From positions 1-64,000 of the forward strand of contig CAWBPA010000018.1 in the NCBI GenBank assembly GCA_963790545.1: 64,000 nt of DNA, in the 5' to 3' direction. This document shows positions 43,639 through 52,611 of the stretch, one piece after another. The position numbers were made by a program, and so were the translations under genes. This DNA comes from DATBJG01 sp963790545 (GTDB lineage: Bacteria; Acidobacteriota; Vicinamibacteria; Vicinamibacterales; JAMQPK01). Below the pieces are notes generated by a model. The model ran no database searches, was not told the DNA's origin, and saw nothing but the letters and a program-made list of their open reading frames with translations. Positions within the stretch are counted from its first letter, which is position 1. The number at the start of each line of letters is the position of its first letter.

Positions 43639-44131
43639 CGACACGTTCAAGTCAACGACACCTTCGGATCGCGAGATCGTGCTGACACGTCTGTTCGACG
43701 CGCCCCGACGTCTCGTATTCGAGGCCATGACAAAGCCCGAGCACGTCAGGCGATGGTGGGGAATCCTCGACGAGCGGTACTCAGTGGTCGTCTGCGAAAT
43801 CGATCTCCGCCCCGGCGGCAGCTGGCGCTTCGTGGGTCGCGGCCCCCAGGGCGACGTCACGTTCTATGGGGTGTATCGCGAGATTGCCGCACCTGAACGC
43901 CTCGTCTTCACGGAGATCTACGAACCCTTTCCTGACGTCGAATCAGTCGTAACCTCGGTCTTTACCGAGGAGGGAGGCAAAACCCGCCTCACCGCCACGT
44001 GCCTCTATCCTTCGATGGAAGTGCGTGACACGGTGCTCAAGTCCGGAATGACCGGGGGCGCTGCCACCAGCTACGACCGTCTCGATGATCTCGTGAGGGA
44101 GTTGCTGGGAGACTCGTCGTCTGGACGGTAA
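43613..44131 (+). CDS. SRPBCC-domain protein (AHSA1-like)
   Basis: 172 residues, overlapping the ArsR gene end by 26 bases and so co-translated. Family blocks: EIVLTRLFDAPRRLVFEAMT, HVRRWWGILDERYSVVVCEI, DLRPGGSWRFVGRGPQG, YREIAAPERLVFTEIYEPFP, GMTGGAATSYDRLDDLVREL. The ArsR-SRPBCC arrangement is seen again at 61994-62811. The ligand is unknown. Confidence 0.88.
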   Translation: MPVSRVGNSDTFKSTTPSDREIVLTRLFDAPRRLVFEAMTKPEHVRRWWGILDERYSVVVCEIDLRPGGSWRFVGRGPQGDVTFYGVYREIAAPERLVFTEIYEPFPDVESVVTSVFTEEGGKTRLTATCLYPSMEVRDTVLKSGMTGGAATSYDRLDDLVRELLGDSSSGR

Positions 44132-44133
44132 GG

Positions 44134-44181
44134 GTGCTTGGTGCCGGGTGCGTGGTGCTTGGTGCTGTGCCGGGTGCGAGG
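44134..44181. repeat. Low-complexity GGTGC-type repeat
   Basis: The phrases GGTGCTTGGTGC, CGGGTGCG and GTGGTGCTTGGTGC repeat between the SRPBCC gene and the next gene. Similar word-like repeats stand at 32672-32715 and 49859-49897. No gene is present in the 165-base gap. Confidence 0.5.
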
Positions 44182-44296
44182 TCCCGTGGTGATCCTCAAG
44201 TGACGCGCCGAGGCGCGTCGCAGATGGAGGTGCGGCTCCAGTTTCGAAGAGAGTAAAGTGAAGGGCGGTAGTGTCGGTGCACGAGCAGGAGCTGAC

Positions 44297-45118
44297 ATGA
44301 AACGCCCGTTCACCTGGGCCGTATTGGCCACGATCGTGGCTGCGCTGTCACCGTCGCTGTCTGCCCAATGGCCGCTGCATCCGCTGTCCGGGGTACCGAA
44401 AGGGCTTGACGGCAAGTTAGATCTCACCGCGCCTGCGCCAAGGACGGCCGACGGCAAACCGGACTTGTCAGGGATCTGGATGAGCCGGGCAAATGCTGAA
44501 CCGAGCGGCCCGCCAGCCGGACGGCCCCCGCTGGCAAGTTTCGGCAACGCCGGGATCGGGTTCAAGGACGGACTGCCGTTTCAGCCCTGGGCGGCAGAAC
44601 TCCAGCGGAAGCGCGCCGCGGAATACAGCAAAGACAACCCGGACGGGCTCTGTCTCCCCGAAAGCCTGTTGCAGCTGCACCTGGATCCGCAGCCGCTCAA
44701 GGTCGTGCAAACGCCGAAACAGATCCTCATCATTTACGAGACGAACTATGGCCTTCGCACGATCTTCATGGACGGCCGACCGCTCCCACCTCAGGGAGTG
44801 CCACAGCCGTACTGGTATGGATATTCCGTGGGCCGCTGGGAAGGCGACACACTCGTAGTCGAAACGAACAATTACCGGGGCGATGGATGGCTCGACGCCA
44901 GAGGCAGCCCGATGACCGAGGCCGCAAAGGTGACCGAACGGTTCCGTCGAGTGAACTTCGGGCAACTGGACATTGAATTCACACTCGACGATCCGAAGGC
45001 GTATACGCGCCCCTTTACGGTCAGAATCGACCAGCGGATTATCGCGGACGGCTCAGAGTTGATCGAATTCATCTGCCACGAAAACCAGCAGTTCCTGAAG
45101 CGCGTGAAGGTTGAATAG
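44297..45118 (+). CDS. Exported PDLxGxW-family protein
   Basis: 273 residues from ATG 44297 (MKRPFTWAVLATIVAALSPS then LSAQ). The tandem N-terminal motif reads GLDGKLDLTAPAPRTADGKP then DLSGIWM. Shared blocks are GFKDGLPFQPWAAELQRKRA, LCLPESLLQLHLDPQPLKVV then QTP, RWEGDTLVVETNNYRGDGWL and ERFRRVNFGQLDIEFTLDDP. It is closest in layout to the protein at 11768. Function unknown. Confidence 0.72.
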   Translation: MKRPFTWAVLATIVAALSPSLSAQWPLHPLSGVPKGLDGKLDLTAPAPRTADGKPDLSGIWMSRANAEPSGPPAGRPPLASFGNAGIGFKDGLPFQPWAAELQRKRAAEYSKDNPDGLCLPESLLQLHLDPQPLKVVQTPKQILIIYETNYGLRTIFMDGRPLPPQGVPQPYWYGYSVGRWEGDTLVVETNNYRGDGWLDARGSPMTEAAKVTERFRRVNFGQLDIEFTLDDPKAYTRPFTVRIDQRIIADGSELIEFICHENQQFLKRVKVE

Positions 45119-45152
45119 GTCGCCTGACGTACAATGTGACCGTTTTTACACC

Positions 45153-46259
45153 ATGCCTACTCTCACACAGTCGTCCAACCACCAACATCGCCATCTGTTT
45201 GTCGTGCTGAGCGCGCTGGTGGCCGCGTTCTTTTCTACGGCGTGCCGCTCGACCCCAGCAGCGCCGGAGGTGACGGTTTCCGCTGACACATGGGCGGTCG
45301 TGGACGGTCGGGAGATTAAGCGCGACGACGTCGAGAAGGCATTCAGACGGGCACGAGACCCGGCGCAGCCCTGTCGGAGGAGGAGGCGCTCACGGCGAAG
45401 CTCAGTCTCCTCAACGACCTCATCGTCCAGGACATTCTGCTCGCGAAGGCACGCGAGCTGAAAATCGAAGTTCCCAGACGGCGAGCTCGACACCGCGTAC
45501 GGGGAGGCGAGGAAGAACATTCCGACGAGGCCTTTCAGCAAGAGCTGACGCGACGCGGCCTGACGGCGACGGACATGCGAGAAGGACTGCGGCGCGAACT
45601 GCTCGCCCAGAAGGTGTTCGAGCAGGAGATCGGGTCAAAGATTGCCGTGACGGATCAGGACGTCACCGATTTCTTCAACGCGAATCGCGCGCAGTTCAAC
45701 GTTGCGGAAGAGGCTTATCACATCGCGCAAATTATCGTGTACCCCGGTGCGCGATGCGCAATTGGCCAACCGTACCGGAGACGATGCCGCCACACCGCAG
45801 GCAGCATCAGCGAAGGTCGCCATGCTGATGGAACGCTTCAAGGGCGGCGCAAACTTCCGAGACCTGGCGATTGACTATTCCGAAGATCCTGAGTCGGCAC
45901 CGCGCGGCGGTGACTTGGGCTTCGTGCCTGTCTCGAGGCTGAAGCAGGCGCCACCGCAGTTGCGTGACGCGGTGCTGAACAAAGCGCCGGGTACGGTCAA
46001 CGTCGTGAGCGCGGGAGGCGCTCATAGCATCGTGCTGGTGGTCGCGCACGAGTTGCCAGGTCAGCGCGACCTGTCCATGCCGGCGGTGCGAGAGCGCATC
46101 ACAGAAACACTCAAAGGGCGCAAGGAGCAACTGCTGCGCGCAGCCTATATCACCTCTGTGAGGACCGACGCCCAGGTTGTCAACTACCTCGCGCGACGCC
46201 TGGTCGAGTCGCAAGGCAAAATGCCAACCCTCCAGCCCACGGCGCCAGGCCGGCCATAA
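45153..46259 (+). pseudogene. PpiC-type peptidyl-prolyl isomerase lipoprotein, four frame changes
   Basis: From ATG 45153 a lipoprotein leader (FVVLSALVAAFFSTACRS) leads into TWAVVDGREIKRDDVEKAFR. The protein signal then moves between two frames: near 45345-45368 (to ALSEEEALTAKLSLLNDLIV), near 45476 (to DGELDTAYGEARKNIP), near 45523 (to DEAFQQELTRRGLTATDMRE) and near 45748 (to VRDAQLANRTGDD). The parvulin domain follows: MLMERFKGGANFRDLAIDYS then EDPESAPRGGDLGFVPVSRL. Repaired, it is a SurA/PrsA-like periplasmic foldase of about 368 residues. It is either a decaying gene or a stretch of poor sequence. Confidence 0.75.
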
Positions 46260-46271
46260 AACATCCCGGCT

Positions 46272-47678
46272 GTGACCGCGACAGATCTCGTCGATCGGCT
46301 CGCCGCGCACAAGACCGTCGGTGCCGCGCCGCGTGAGGAGCTCGCGTGGCTGGTCGCACACGGATCTCTGCGACACCTGAAGGAAGGGGAGGTGCTGAGC
46401 GCGAAAGACGCGCCCGTGTCGGGCCTCTTCGTCGTGCTCACGGGCCACATCGCGATTTTTGTGGATCGTGGTGCCGGGCGTCACAAGGTGCTCGAATGGC
46501 GAGCCGGGGATGTTGCCGGCATGCTCCCCTACTCCCGTCTGGTGAATCCTCCCGGCGACTCGGTCGCGCAAGAGCCCTCGGAGATTCTCGCGGTCCCGCG
46601 CGAAGACCTCGCCGCAATGATTCGCGACTGCCATGAGATCACGTCGCTCCTCGTGCACAAGATGCTCGATCGCGCTCGGGTCTTTACGTCGAGCGATCTG
46701 AAGGACGAGAAGATGATTTCGCTCGGAAAGCTGTCCGCAGGACTCGCTCACGAGCTGAACAACCCGGCTTCCGCGATCGAACGGAATGCCGTGCTGCTCG
46801 AGGACCGGCTGGAGGACGCCGAGCGGGCGACACACGCGCTCGGCGCGGTCGGGCTCAATGAGGCCCAACTTGCCGCCATCGATGCCCTGCGAGGGTCGTG
46901 CCTCGCCACGCGTGTGCCCGGCGTGTTGTCTCCAATCCAACAGGCCCAGCGTGAGGACGCGATCGCCGATTGGCTGACGGATCACAGCGTCGACACGGCC
47001 ATTGCCGGCGCTCTCTCCGAGACCTCCGTCACGGTGGATGCGCTCGATCGAATTGCCCGGGCCGTGAGCGGGCCGCCGCTCGGCGAGGTGCTCCGATGGG
47101 CGGCAGCGGGATGCTCCGCTCGCGGGATCGCGGCGGACATTCGTGAGGCCGCAACGCGGATCGCTGGCCTGGTCACGGCCATCAAGGGATTCACGCACAT
47201 GGATCAAGCTACCGTGGCCTGCCCCGTGGACCTGAAATCGAGCCTGGGCAACACGGTCGCGGTTCTGAACGCAAAAGCCCGATCGAAATCGATTGCCGTC
47301 ACCGTCGACGTGGAACCAGGACTCCCGCGCGTGCATGGCTTCGTCGGCGAGCTCAACCAGATCTGGGCCAATCTGATCGACAACGCGCTCGATGCCGCCC
47401 CTGATTCCGGTCTGGTCGAGGTGACCGCGACGTGTGAGCGGCAGCGCGTGGTGGTCCGTATCGTCGACAACGGGCCGGGCATCCCAGCCGAGATTCGCGA
47501 TCGCTTGTTCGAACCCTTCTTCACCACCAAGCCGGTTGGAAAAGGCACCGGCCTGGGGCTCGATATCGTCAGGCGCCTGCTCACCCACAACGATGCCGAG
47601 ATTGAGATCGAGACAGTTCCGGGGCGAACCGAATTTCGCGTCTCCTTGCCGCTTGCCGACGCCGGTGGACGATCGTGA
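46272..47678 (+). CDS. Sensor histidine kinase with cNMP-binding-like domain
   Basis: 468 residues from GTG 46272. Residues about 10-120 form a CRP-type cyclic-nucleotide-binding fold (LRHLKEGEVLSAKDAPVSGL, FVVLTGHIAIFVDRGAGRHK, LEWRAGDVAGMLPYS). The H-box is LSAGLAHELNNPASAIERNA with His160. The ATPase part has the N-box NQIWANLIDNALDAAPD, VDNGPGIPAEIRDRLFEPFF and KGTGLGLDIVRRL. No membrane segment, so it is a soluble kinase. It overlaps the downstream receiver-reductase gene (GTGA), its evident partner. Confidence 0.9.
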   Translation: MTATDLVDRLAAHKTVGAAPREELAWLVAHGSLRHLKEGEVLSAKDAPVSGLFVVLTGHIAIFVDRGAGRHKVLEWRAGDVAGMLPYSRLVNPPGDSVAQEPSEILAVPREDLAAMIRDCHEITSLLVHKMLDRARVFTSSDLKDEKMISLGKLSAGLAHELNNPASAIERNAVLLEDRLEDAERATHALGAVGLNEAQLAAIDALRGSCLATRVPGVLSPIQQAQREDAIADWLTDHSVDTAIAGALSETSVTVDALDRIARAVSGPPLGEVLRWAAAGCSARGIAADIREAATRIAGLVTAIKGFTHMDQATVACPVDLKSSLGNTVAVLNAKARSKSIAVTVDVEPGLPRVHGFVGELNQIWANLIDNALDAAPDSGLVEVTATCERQRVVVRIVDNGPGIPAEIRDRLFEPFFTTKPVGKGTGLGLDIVRRLLTHNDAEIEIETVPGRTEFRVSLPLADAGGRS

Positions 47679-49333
47679 ACAAGCCCGTACTCCTTGTCGT
47701 TGACGACGATCCCCAGGTGCTCGCTGCGGTGCGCCGTGATCTTCGCGCGCATTACCGGGAGTCCTACACCGTCATGGGCGCATCTTCCGGCGAAGAGGCC
47801 CTTGCCACCATCCGCGAGCTCAAGGCGCGCGGCGACTCGCTGGCCATCGTAATCAGTGACCAGCGGATGCCGGGCATTCAGGGCACCGACCTGCTCGCAG
47901 AATCCCTCGACATCTATCCGCTGGCGCGGCGCGTGCTGCTCACGGCCTATTCAGACATCGAGGCGGCCATCAAGGCCATCAATGTGTCGCACCTCGATCA
48001 CTATCTCTCGAAGCCGTGGGATCCGCCGGAGGAACGCCTGTTTCCGGTCATCGACGATCTCCTCGACCAGTGGCAGGCCGAATATCTTCCCGAGGCAAAA
48101 GGATTGAGGCTGGTTGGACACCAGTGGTCGCCTCGATCGCACGCGATCAAAGACTTTCTGAGCGGCAACCTCATCCCTTATCGATGGCTCGACGTGGCGC
48201 GGAACCCAGATACGCAAAGCCTGCTCGACGCGGCCGTCATTGCCGAAGGCGAACTTCCGGCGCTGTTTTTCGAAGATGGGTCGGTGCTGCGTAGCCCCGA
48301 GCTACGGCAGGTGGCCGAGCGTCTCGGCAAATCACTTTCGGCCCGCCGCGATTTGTACGACCTCGTCATTGCGGGCGCCGGTCCTGCCGGCCTCGCAGCG
48401 GCCGTTTACGGCGCATCAGAGGGTTTACGGACGCTGTTGCTCGATCGACACTCGCCGGGGGGGCAGGCGGGCAGCAGTTCCAAGATTGAAAACTATCTCG
48501 GGTTTCCCAAGGGCGTCAGCGGCAGCGAACTGACGCGGCGCGCCGTGGCGCAGGCAGACAGGCTTGGGGCAGAGTTACTCGTGCCGCTCGAAGTGACCGG
48601 GGTCTCCATCGACGCGGGATACAAGCACCTGACGCTCAGTGACGGGCGTGAGATCGTCGCGCGGACCCTGCTGGCTGCGACAGGCATGGAGTACCGCCAG
48701 CATCCTGCGCCGGGTGTTGCAGACCATACCGGGGCGGGAGTGTATTACGGGGCGGCAACGACAGAGGCACCCGCGTTCAGTGACCGGCGTGTTCTCGTTG
48801 TGGGTGGGGGGAACTCGGCGGGACAAGCGGCCATGTACCTGTCGCGCTACGCGAAGGACGTGCAGATTGTCGTGCGGCGCGATTCGTTGCGCCACACGAT
48901 GTCGCGGTACCTCATCGAGCAGATTGAGAACACGAAGAACATCCGGCTGAGAGCCTGTACCGAACTCGCACGTGTCGATGGGAACGACCACGTGGAACGC
49001 GTGGCGCTCACGCTGGAAAACGGAGAGAGTCAGGTGGAGGACGTCGACGCGGTCTTCGTATTCATTGGCACCAGGCCGCGAAGCGACTGGCTGCCCGCCG
49101 TTGTGCTGCGCGACTCCAAGGGGTTCATCATCACCGGCAGGGATCTGCTGGCAGACGCCGCGTACGAGCGCATCTGGAAGGAGGGTCGTGAACCAATGCC
49201 TCTCGAGACCAGCGCGCCAGGCGTGTTTGCGGCTGGAGACGTTCGCGCCGGCGCCATGAACCGCGTGGCGTCAGCCGTGGGTGAAGGATCAATGGCTGTA
49301 CGATTGGTTCACGACTACCTGGCGCTGACGTGA
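47675..49333 (+). CDS. Response-regulator receiver fused to thioredoxin-reductase-like flavoprotein
   Basis: 552 residues from GTG 47675, coupled to the kinase by a GTGA overlap. Residues 1-125 are a receiver: VVDDDP, phospho-acceptor Asp62 in SDQRMPG, Thr90, Lys113 in SKPWDPP. Residues about 140-215 form a thioredoxin-like link (LRLVGHQWSPRSHAIKDFLS). From about 228 a thioredoxin-reductase fold follows: FAD site VIAGAGPAGLAAAVYGASEG, NADPH site VLVVGGGNSAGQAAMYLSRY, and GVFAAGDVRAGAMNRVASAV. The position of the redox CxxC reads YYGAATTEAPAF, so the dithiol is absent. The kinase may gate a redox output. Confidence 0.9.
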   Translation: MNKPVLLVVDDDPQVLAAVRRDLRAHYRESYTVMGASSGEEALATIRELKARGDSLAIVISDQRMPGIQGTDLLAESLDIYPLARRVLLTAYSDIEAAIKAINVSHLDHYLSKPWDPPEERLFPVIDDLLDQWQAEYLPEAKGLRLVGHQWSPRSHAIKDFLSGNLIPYRWLDVARNPDTQSLLDAAVIAEGELPALFFEDGSVLRSPELRQVAERLGKSLSARRDLYDLVIAGAGPAGLAAAVYGASEGLRTLLLDRHSPGGQAGSSSKIENYLGFPKGVSGSELTRRAVAQADRLGAELLVPLEVTGVSIDAGYKHLTLSDGREIVARTLLAATGMEYRQHPAPGVADHTGAGVYYGAATTEAPAFSDRRVLVVGGGNSAGQAAMYLSRYAKDVQIVVRRDSLRHTMSRYLIEQIENTKNIRLRACTELARVDGNDHVERVALTLENGESQVEDVDAVFVFIGTRPRSDWLPAVVLRDSKGFIITGRDLLADAAYERIWKEGREPMPLETSAPGVFAAGDVRAGAMNRVASAVGEGSMAVRLVHDYLALT

Positions 49334-49369
49334 ACCGGACCGCTGAGGTCGAGAGGCCAGATCCAGCTG

Positions 49370-49846
49370 TCATCGCGTCAGGGATTTCTCATACCGCCAC
49401 ACTTCGAGCGGAAATGTTCCTTCCAGCGTCTCAGCCTGGTTGACCATCGTTCCAACTCGCTGCCATCCGCATTTTTCGTAGAAACGGGCCGCCCGTTCGT
49501 TTCCAATCGCGCAGGCGAGCCACGCTGTTTCGACACCGCTTGCAAGAAGCCGTGCCTCTGCATCGGCCATCAACGCGTGGGCAGCACCAGACCCGCGCGC
49601 CGGTGCCGAGACGAAAAGCTGATCGAGTTCGGCGCCCTTCAGAACGCAGAACCCAAGAGGTGAGCGAAACGGGCCAACGACGCGGATTTGCGGAAGGGCC
49701 GCCTGAAGTCTGTCTCTGAAACTCTCCAGGGTCCGAAGTTGCGTGAGCTCGAGCGGCACAATTTGCGCATGAGCCTCGTGCCAGCCCTCGAACCACAACT
49801 GAGCCAGATGATTGATTTCACGTGGGTCGGCGGCCCTTACGTCCAT
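49370..49846 (-). CDS. GNAT-family N-acetyltransferase
   Basis: 158 residues. GNAT blocks: VRAADPREINHLAQLWFEGW, FCVLKGAELDQLFVSAPARG, the acetyl-CoA loop SGAAHALMADAEARLL, and AIGNERAARFYEKCGWQRVG. Single-domain cytosolic acyltransferase; the substrate is unknown. It is convergent with the two-component operon. Confidence 0.9.
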   Translation of the reverse strand: MDVRAADPREINHLAQLWFEGWHEAHAQIVPLELTQLRTLESFRDRLQAALPQIRVVGPFRSPLGFCVLKGAELDQLFVSAPARGSGAAHALMADAEARLLASGVETAWLACAIGNERAARFYEKCGWQRVGTMVNQAETLEGTFPLEVWRYEKSLTR

Positions 49847-49858
49847 TGCGGCGGCATC

Positions 49859-49897
49859 CTTGGGGTTCGCGGTTCGGGATTCGGGGTTCGGGCAGTC
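49859..49897. repeat. Low-complexity GGTTCGGG repeat
   Basis: Variants of GGTTCG(C/G)GG repeat four times in the 54-base gap between two minus-strand genes. Confidence 0.5.
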
Positions 49898-49900
49898 GAG

Positions 49901-50938
49901 TCATCGTTCCTCGGCGCGAGCACCCGCGAGAATGTTGGCGAGGCCATAGTTTCCTTCGTGACACCCGTACTCCATGACGAAGCCGTCAATCCTCCTCATC
50001 GGAACCTCGGCGCTCCACGGTCGCGTCCAGACCGTCGGATCGTCCACCGTAAACCGGTAAGTGAGCACAACGTCGTCCGTGCGAGTGAAGCGTTCGATCA
50101 GCCGCATGTTCCGGTCAGTCAATCCCGGAAGGCCGAACGTCCCGGTTCCGTTGTCGGTGAAGTTTCGCGACTCGACAACGAGCGTATTGCCTTCCCAACG
50201 GCCACGAGAGTCGCCCATCCAGAATCGAAGCGTGTCGCCCAGGGGTGGGCTTCCATCGAGCGGGATGATGCGCACGTCGTGCACCATCTCGTTGACGATG
50301 ACTACGTATCCGGGACTTTGAAAAATCTGGATCAGATTGTTGTACGGCCCCGGCACCACGGGTGGACCCGAGTTGAACCCCATGATGCAGCGTTCCGCCA
50401 GTGGGAGGTCTTCTGGTCCCCGAGGATGCTCGCGGGCAGTTTCCCGAGCACGCTGGATCGTCTGGGCCTCTGCCGTCAACGGCGGGAGGCGACCATCGGG
50501 CGGATCGACCACGAGAGCCGTTCTCCTGGTGTGCACCAGTCTGCGCCCGTCCGGCTCCCACCACCAGCCCAGGTTGTAGATGCCGGGGTCCGAGTCCGGT
50601 CGGCCGGCGGCACCTAGTGATCCTGGCGACCTGGCCTCGGTTTCAAACCGCTGCTGATTGATTTGCTTTTCAATCGCAGCGGCCTCGCTTTCCGTGAGAA
50701 AGTCTCGACCGGCAAACTCCGGTGGCCGCTGCAGTGGGGTAATCGTGGTGAAATCCCAGGTTCCCTGAAGATCCGGATCGCCCCAGGCAGTACGCCCCAA
50801 GAACGACCCCGCCGCCCCTGTCTCTGTCGTCGTCCGTGAAGGTGTTTGAGCGATGGCTGACGGCAGAGTCAGCGAGACGACAATGAAGACAGCCGCACCC
50901 TGCAGCATCTGTCGCGACGAAAACCGGCACTGGTGCAT
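49901..50938 (-). CDS. Exported PDLxGxW-family protein
   Basis: 345 residues from ATG 50938; ATG 50968 is also in frame. Leader CRFSSRQMLQGAAVFIVVSL then TLPSAIAQ. The long-branch motif is RTAWGDPDLQGTWDFTTITP then LQRP, followed by ALVVDPPDGRLPPLTAEAQT, ERCIMGFNSGPPVVPGPYNN, MVHDVRIIPLDGSPPLGDTL, RWEGNTLVVESRNFTDNGTG and a TRPWSAEVPMRRIDG end with YGCHEGNYGLANILAGARAE. Function unknown. Confidence 0.72.
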   Translation of the reverse strand: MHQCRFSSRQMLQGAAVFIVVSLTLPSAIAQTPSRTTTETGAAGSFLGRTAWGDPDLQGTWDFTTITPLQRPPEFAGRDFLTESEAAAIEKQINQQRFETEARSPGSLGAAGRPDSDPGIYNLGWWWEPDGRRLVHTRRTALVVDPPDGRLPPLTAEAQTIQRARETAREHPRGPEDLPLAERCIMGFNSGPPVVPGPYNNLIQIFQSPGYVVIVNEMVHDVRIIPLDGSPPLGDTLRFWMGDSRGRWEGNTLVVESRNFTDNGTGTFGLPGLTDRNMRLIERFTRTDDVVLTYRFTVDDPTVWTRPWSAEVPMRRIDGFVMEYGCHEGNYGLANILAGARAEER

Positions 50939-51155
50939 TGACTCCTCCCTGGTCATCTCGTTCATCATTCTTTACCGTATGATTTCCCGACGGTCAATGT
51001 TTGATCTGGTTTTTCAGTTCTCAGTATTCAAGGGCTCAACGCAGCGGTCGCAGGGGCCGCCGAGGCACGCTGAGGAATCCTAACCTTTAAGGGATTTCTC
51101 TGCGGGCTCCGGGTCCTCTGTGTCCTTAGCGTTGAAAGGTTTCCTAGGTGCAACA

Positions 51156-52148
51156 ATGTCGAGCGGCGTTCCAAGTGATCGATTGATACTGGCGACGGTT
51201 GAGGCCATGTTCGAATATCTCGAGCGAGTCGAGGAAGAGCTTGGCAAGGCGAACAGGCTTGATCCCGAGCTGCGGGCTGGCCTTGGACTCCCGAAATACC
51301 GATTCGTCGATCGATCGTGCCGAACGGCCGTCCTCTCTTGCGGCGCACCCGTGAAATTCGTCTTCCTCGGGACCGACGAAGCGAAGAAGCGCGCCGCGGC
51401 GGTCGACCTCAAGCCGGGCAGCGTCCCGGCAGCAACCGTGAACGATCCTGATGTATGCCGACGGAAAGGGCTTTGCTTTCCCAATCTCGTCAGGCAGGAG
51501 TTCACGCTCTGCGGTCAGGATCTGGTGCTGACGCGCAATGCCGCGCCGTACGGTCGCCACCACGGGGTTGTCAGGTCTGCGGCGCACGAACCACAGTCGT
51601 TGTGTTTCGAGCCCTTCAGGCTCGCGGTGGCGTTGAGCGTCGCCCGCGCGCTTGGATCGGAAACGGGCCCTTCAGATTATGAGGTATGGATCGCAGGGGA
51701 AGGGTTCAACACGCAATGGCACTATCACCTTCAGTTTCGAAAACAACGAGGCCCGATCTGGAAGTACCTCGACACACTGAAAGCACAAGGCCTGGATTCT
51801 GGACTGCTCGCGCAGTACCCCTCGCGGCCGTCCTACTTTCAGGGCAGCGATCGTGACGCGCTCGTCGCTACGCTCTCCCCTCGCCTTTCGCACACGGGGA
51901 CGGCGCCACGGCGCCCGGCGATGGGCTTACTCCTCGTCTATGAAGAAGCCCGGTGGAAAGTGATTCTCGTCAGGAGTTGGTATCCGACAGGGGAACGACT
52001 CTTTGGCAAACAACCCGGGCTGCACGAGCATCTCGGCGAGGTCATATTGGAGTCGGACGACGAGTTTCAGCGCGTTCAGACAGATCCGTCCGGTGCCGCC
52101 AGGATTCTCGAGGAACGGCTGGGACAATGGTGTCGGCCGGGCGCGTAG
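51156..52148 (+). CDS. HIT/GalT-like nucleotidyltransferase or phosphorylase
   Basis: 330 residues from ATG 51156. I read a HIT-superfamily pattern of the GalT/Ap4A-phosphorylase kind: LVLTRNAAPYGRHHGVVRSA then AHEPQ, and the late GEGFNTQWHYHLQFRKQRGP with a HxHxQ triad as in the nucleotidylated-His motif. CRRKGLCFPNLVRQEF resembles the N-terminal part of such enzymes, and three Cys there might bind metal. The assignment rests on motifs by eye. The neighbour is a VOC gene nine bases downstream. Confidence 0.55.
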   Translation: MSSGVPSDRLILATVEAMFEYLERVEEELGKANRLDPELRAGLGLPKYRFVDRSCRTAVLSCGAPVKFVFLGTDEAKKRAAAVDLKPGSVPAATVNDPDVCRRKGLCFPNLVRQEFTLCGQDLVLTRNAAPYGRHHGVVRSAAHEPQSLCFEPFRLAVALSVARALGSETGPSDYEVWIAGEGFNTQWHYHLQFRKQRGPIWKYLDTLKAQGLDSGLLAQYPSRPSYFQGSDRDALVATLSPRLSHTGTAPRRPAMGLLLVYEEARWKVILVRSWYPTGERLFGKQPGLHEHLGEVILESDDEFQRVQTDPSGAARILEERLGQWCRPGA

Positions 52149-52156
52149 AGCAGGCT

Positions 52157-52607
52157 ATGAAATACGTGCACACGAACTTGATTGCGCGGGATTGGCGAAA
52201 ACTCGCCGCCTTCTATGAGAACGTTTTCGGCTGCGTGCGAGTTCTCCCGGAGCGCGATCTTGTGGGTGAATCGATTGAACGCGGATCTGGGGTCGCGGGC
52301 GCTCGCATCCAGGGCGTTCATCTGCGACTACCCGGGTTCGGGCGCGAAGGTCCCACGCTGGAAGTATTTCAGGTACCTGGAACTCGCCGACACTCTGCCG
52401 CCGGTCGCCAACCGCCCAGGCTTTGGGCATATCGCGTTTGCCGTTGACGATGTGAGGACCGCCCGCGACGCGGTCCTGGCCGCCGGCGGCGCTGCCGTTG
52501 GTACGATTGAAGTGGTGAGGCTCCCAGGAGCCGGCACAATCACCTGGACGTATACCCGCGACCCGGAAGGCAACATCATCGAACTGCAACGGCACGAACC
52601 GGAATAG
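52157..52607 (+). pseudogene. VOC-family protein, broken by one extra base
   Basis: ATG 52157 starts KYVHTNLIARDWRKLAAFYE then NVFGCVRVL, a normal VOC N-terminus, through RLPGFGREGPTLEVFQ. At 52371-52373 (CAGGTACC) one extra G shifts the frame. The second half continues one frame over as YLELADTLPPVANRPGFGHI then AFAVDDVRTARDAVLAAGG and TYTRDPEGNIIELQRHEP. Repaired length is about 149 residues. Confidence 0.8.
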
Positions 52608-52611
52608 CCCC

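Noticed and set aside
45807..47588. 593-residue open frame on the minus strand
   Set aside because: It is antisense to the PpiC end and the histidine kinase; high GC leaves long antisense frames open. No domain is readable in it.
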